Shown piece after piece: positions 13,601 to 14,664 of a DNA stretch of 14,664 nucleotides. How positions within the stretch are numbered: position 1 is the stretch's first letter; the number at the start of each line of letters is the position of its first letter. Source of the stretch: JBEIDK01 sp040383485 (GTDB lineage Bacteria; Bacteroidota; Bacteroidia; UBA4408); NCBI GenBank assembly GCA_040383485.1, contig JBEIDK010000080.1, forward strand, positions 1 through 14,664, written 5' to 3'. A program made the translations under genes and the position numbers. The notes beneath the pieces are model-generated. The model searched no databases and was not told the origin of the DNA. It saw only the letters and a program-made list of their open reading frames with translations.

Positions 13601-14664
13601 ATGAAACTTAAACTTATTATTTTTCTATTATTTGTTCATCTAACCCATATTGAGATTTTAGCTCAAACAACTCCTACTTGGAGTGCTGATATTGCAAATA
13701 TCATTTATAACAATTGTTCATCGTGTCACCGTAATGGAGGCTTGGCACCATTCCCTTTAATGAGCTACAATGATGCTGTTCTGCATGCCCCAGATATACT
13801 ACAATCGGTAACAAATAAACTTATGCCACCTTGGAAACCAGATGCAAATTACAGACATTTTAAAGGAGAGAGGAATTTAAAAAACTCAGAAATATCTAAA
13901 ATTCAAGATTGGATAAATGGCAATACTCCCTCAGGAAATTTAGCAACTGCCCCGCAACCACCGATTTTTAATATTGGTAGTCAGATGCAAAACATCGACA
14001 AAACAATTGCAACATTAAATTATACAGTTCAAGGCAATGCGGACGTTTATAGAACATTTGTTGTTCACTCAAATAATACAACATCAAAATATATTAATGA
14101 AATTGAATTCGTTCCAGGTAATAATCAAGTTGTGCATCACATAATATTATTTCAAGATTCAACTAATTATTCAAATAATTTAGACCTTGCTGATCCTGCT
14201 CCAGGTTTTGCGAGTAATGGAACAATGCAACAAAGTCCTGCAGCAAATTATGTTTGTGTTTGGGCGCCCGGTGCGGGTAATTATTTATTGCCAAGTAATA
14301 TGGGCATTAAAGTTCCAGCTGGAGCTGATTATTTAATTGAGGTGCACTATGCACCAGGAAGCAATGGGCTAAGCGATAGTTCAACAATTAATATAAAATA
14401 CACCAACTCTCCTACTATTCGAGAAGTTGAAATAGCTCCTTTTATGGATTGGGGGCCAGGTTCAATGATAAATCCAACTTCATTTATTCCAGCAAATCAA
14501 GTAAAAACTTATAAGCAAAAGTTTGCAAATACATACACCGATTTTTCTGTGTTGTCAATATTTCCGCACATGCACAAGGTTGCTCAATCTTATAAAATAT
14601 TTTCAACTAATGCTGCTAACCAAGATACAACACCATATATTTATATTCCAGCATGGGATTTTCA
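13601..14664 (+). CDS. secreted c-type cytochrome fused to a copper type II monooxygenase-like domain, 3' partial
   Basis: The frame runs open from the ATG at 13601 to the end of the window (354 codons visible). A Sec signal peptide (L-I-I-F-L-L-F-V-H-L ... I-L-A-Q, cleavage near 21) is followed by a heme c site C39-S-S-C42-H43 with R-N-G-G-L-A-P-F-P-L. A likely axial Met is at 75 in K-L-M-P-P-W. After a Pro-rich linker (~108-122) comes a domain like the copper type II, ascorbate-dependent monooxygenases (peptidylglycine hydroxylase, PHM). V-V-H179-H180-I-I-L-F and V-H249-Y supply the first copper site, and F-P-H323-M-H325 supplies two His of the second. The Met ligand of the second site would lie beyond the window. 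It is a periplasmic or exported redox protein of unknown substrate. The heme may feed electrons to copper, which is inference. Confidence 0.88.
   Translation, partial: MKLKLIIFLLFVHLTHIEILAQTTPTWSADIANIIYNNCSSCHRNGGLAPFPLMSYNDAVLHAPDILQSVTNKLMPPWKPDANYRHFKGERNLKNSEISKIQDWINGNTPSGNLATAPQPPIFNIGSQMQNIDKTIATLNYTVQGNADVYRTFVVHSNNTTSKYINEIEFVPGNNQVVHHIILFQDSTNYSNNLDLADPAPGFASNGTMQQSPAANYVCVWAPGAGNYLLPSNMGIKVPAGADYLIEVHYAPGSNGLSDSSTINIKYTNSPTIREVEIAPFMDWGPGSMINPTSFIPANQVKTYKQKFANTYTDFSVLSIFPHMHKVAQSYKIFSTNAANQDTTPYIYIPAWDF

Noticed and set aside
1..14664. tRNA, rRNA, riboswitch, insertion sequence or prophage genes
   Set aside because: No cloverleaf, conserved rRNA block, transposase, integrase or phage structural motif was seen on either strand. 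Intergenic gaps outside 577-1587 are all under 150 bases.

Overview
The window is AT-rich and looks like a chromosomal segment of a Bacteroidota bacterium (Chitinophagia/Sphingobacteriia/Flavobacteriia-like). Several things point there. Promoter-like sites match the Bacteroidota form (TTTG, about 20 nt, TAnnTTTG). Start codons mostly lack a Shine-Dalgarno sequence. Many signal peptides end in A-Q. One gene encodes a bacterial PUR-alpha-like protein typical of the phylum, and another encodes a protein with two LysM domains fused to a periplasmic-binding domain.

Layout. 1-576: 3' end of a YdeI/OmdA-type (DUF1801) gene whose product ends in a perfect CDGSH iron-sulfur motif. 577-1587: a mostly non-coding, repeat-rich stretch. 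Two direct copies of a ~150-bp hairpin-rich element (145/150 identical) flank a small unknown gene (1014-1304) and possible gene debris. 1588-3370 (minus): an unknown 249-aa protein and a type I asparaginase, one base apart. 3439-4020: thymidine kinase. 4145-4843: LolA-like periplasmic lipoprotein carrier. 4920-6146: Glu/Leu/Phe/Val-type amino acid dehydrogenase. 6244-6615: PUR-alpha-like nucleic-acid-binding protein, followed by a strong intrinsic terminator.

6714-10415 is a tight five-gene run. Two paralogous outer-membrane beta-barrel-like proteins, gmhA and a GmhB-like HAD phosphatase are joined by three successive 1-nt stop/start overlaps, and pepT follows 12 nt later. GmhA and GmhB catalyse the first and third steps of ADP- or GDP-heptose synthesis for lipopolysaccharide, so the barrels may also serve the envelope. 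10437-12068 (minus) is the LysM/periplasmic-binding-protein fusion. It diverges from a secreted protein of unknown function (12208-13476). The window ends inside a gene for a secreted c-type cytochrome fused to a copper type II (PHM-like) monooxygenase domain (13601 to the end).

Most genes are ordinary housekeeping or envelope genes. The most unusual structure is the repeat-bounded cassette at 661-1466. Other points of interest are the CDGSH tail on the OmdA-type protein, the GmhB-like enzyme lacking the family's zinc ligands, the paralogous barrels coupled to heptose synthesis, and the cytochrome/copper-oxygenase fusion. I did not find a clearly new defence or mobile system. No tRNA, rRNA, CRISPR array, insertion sequence or prophage gene is recognisable.
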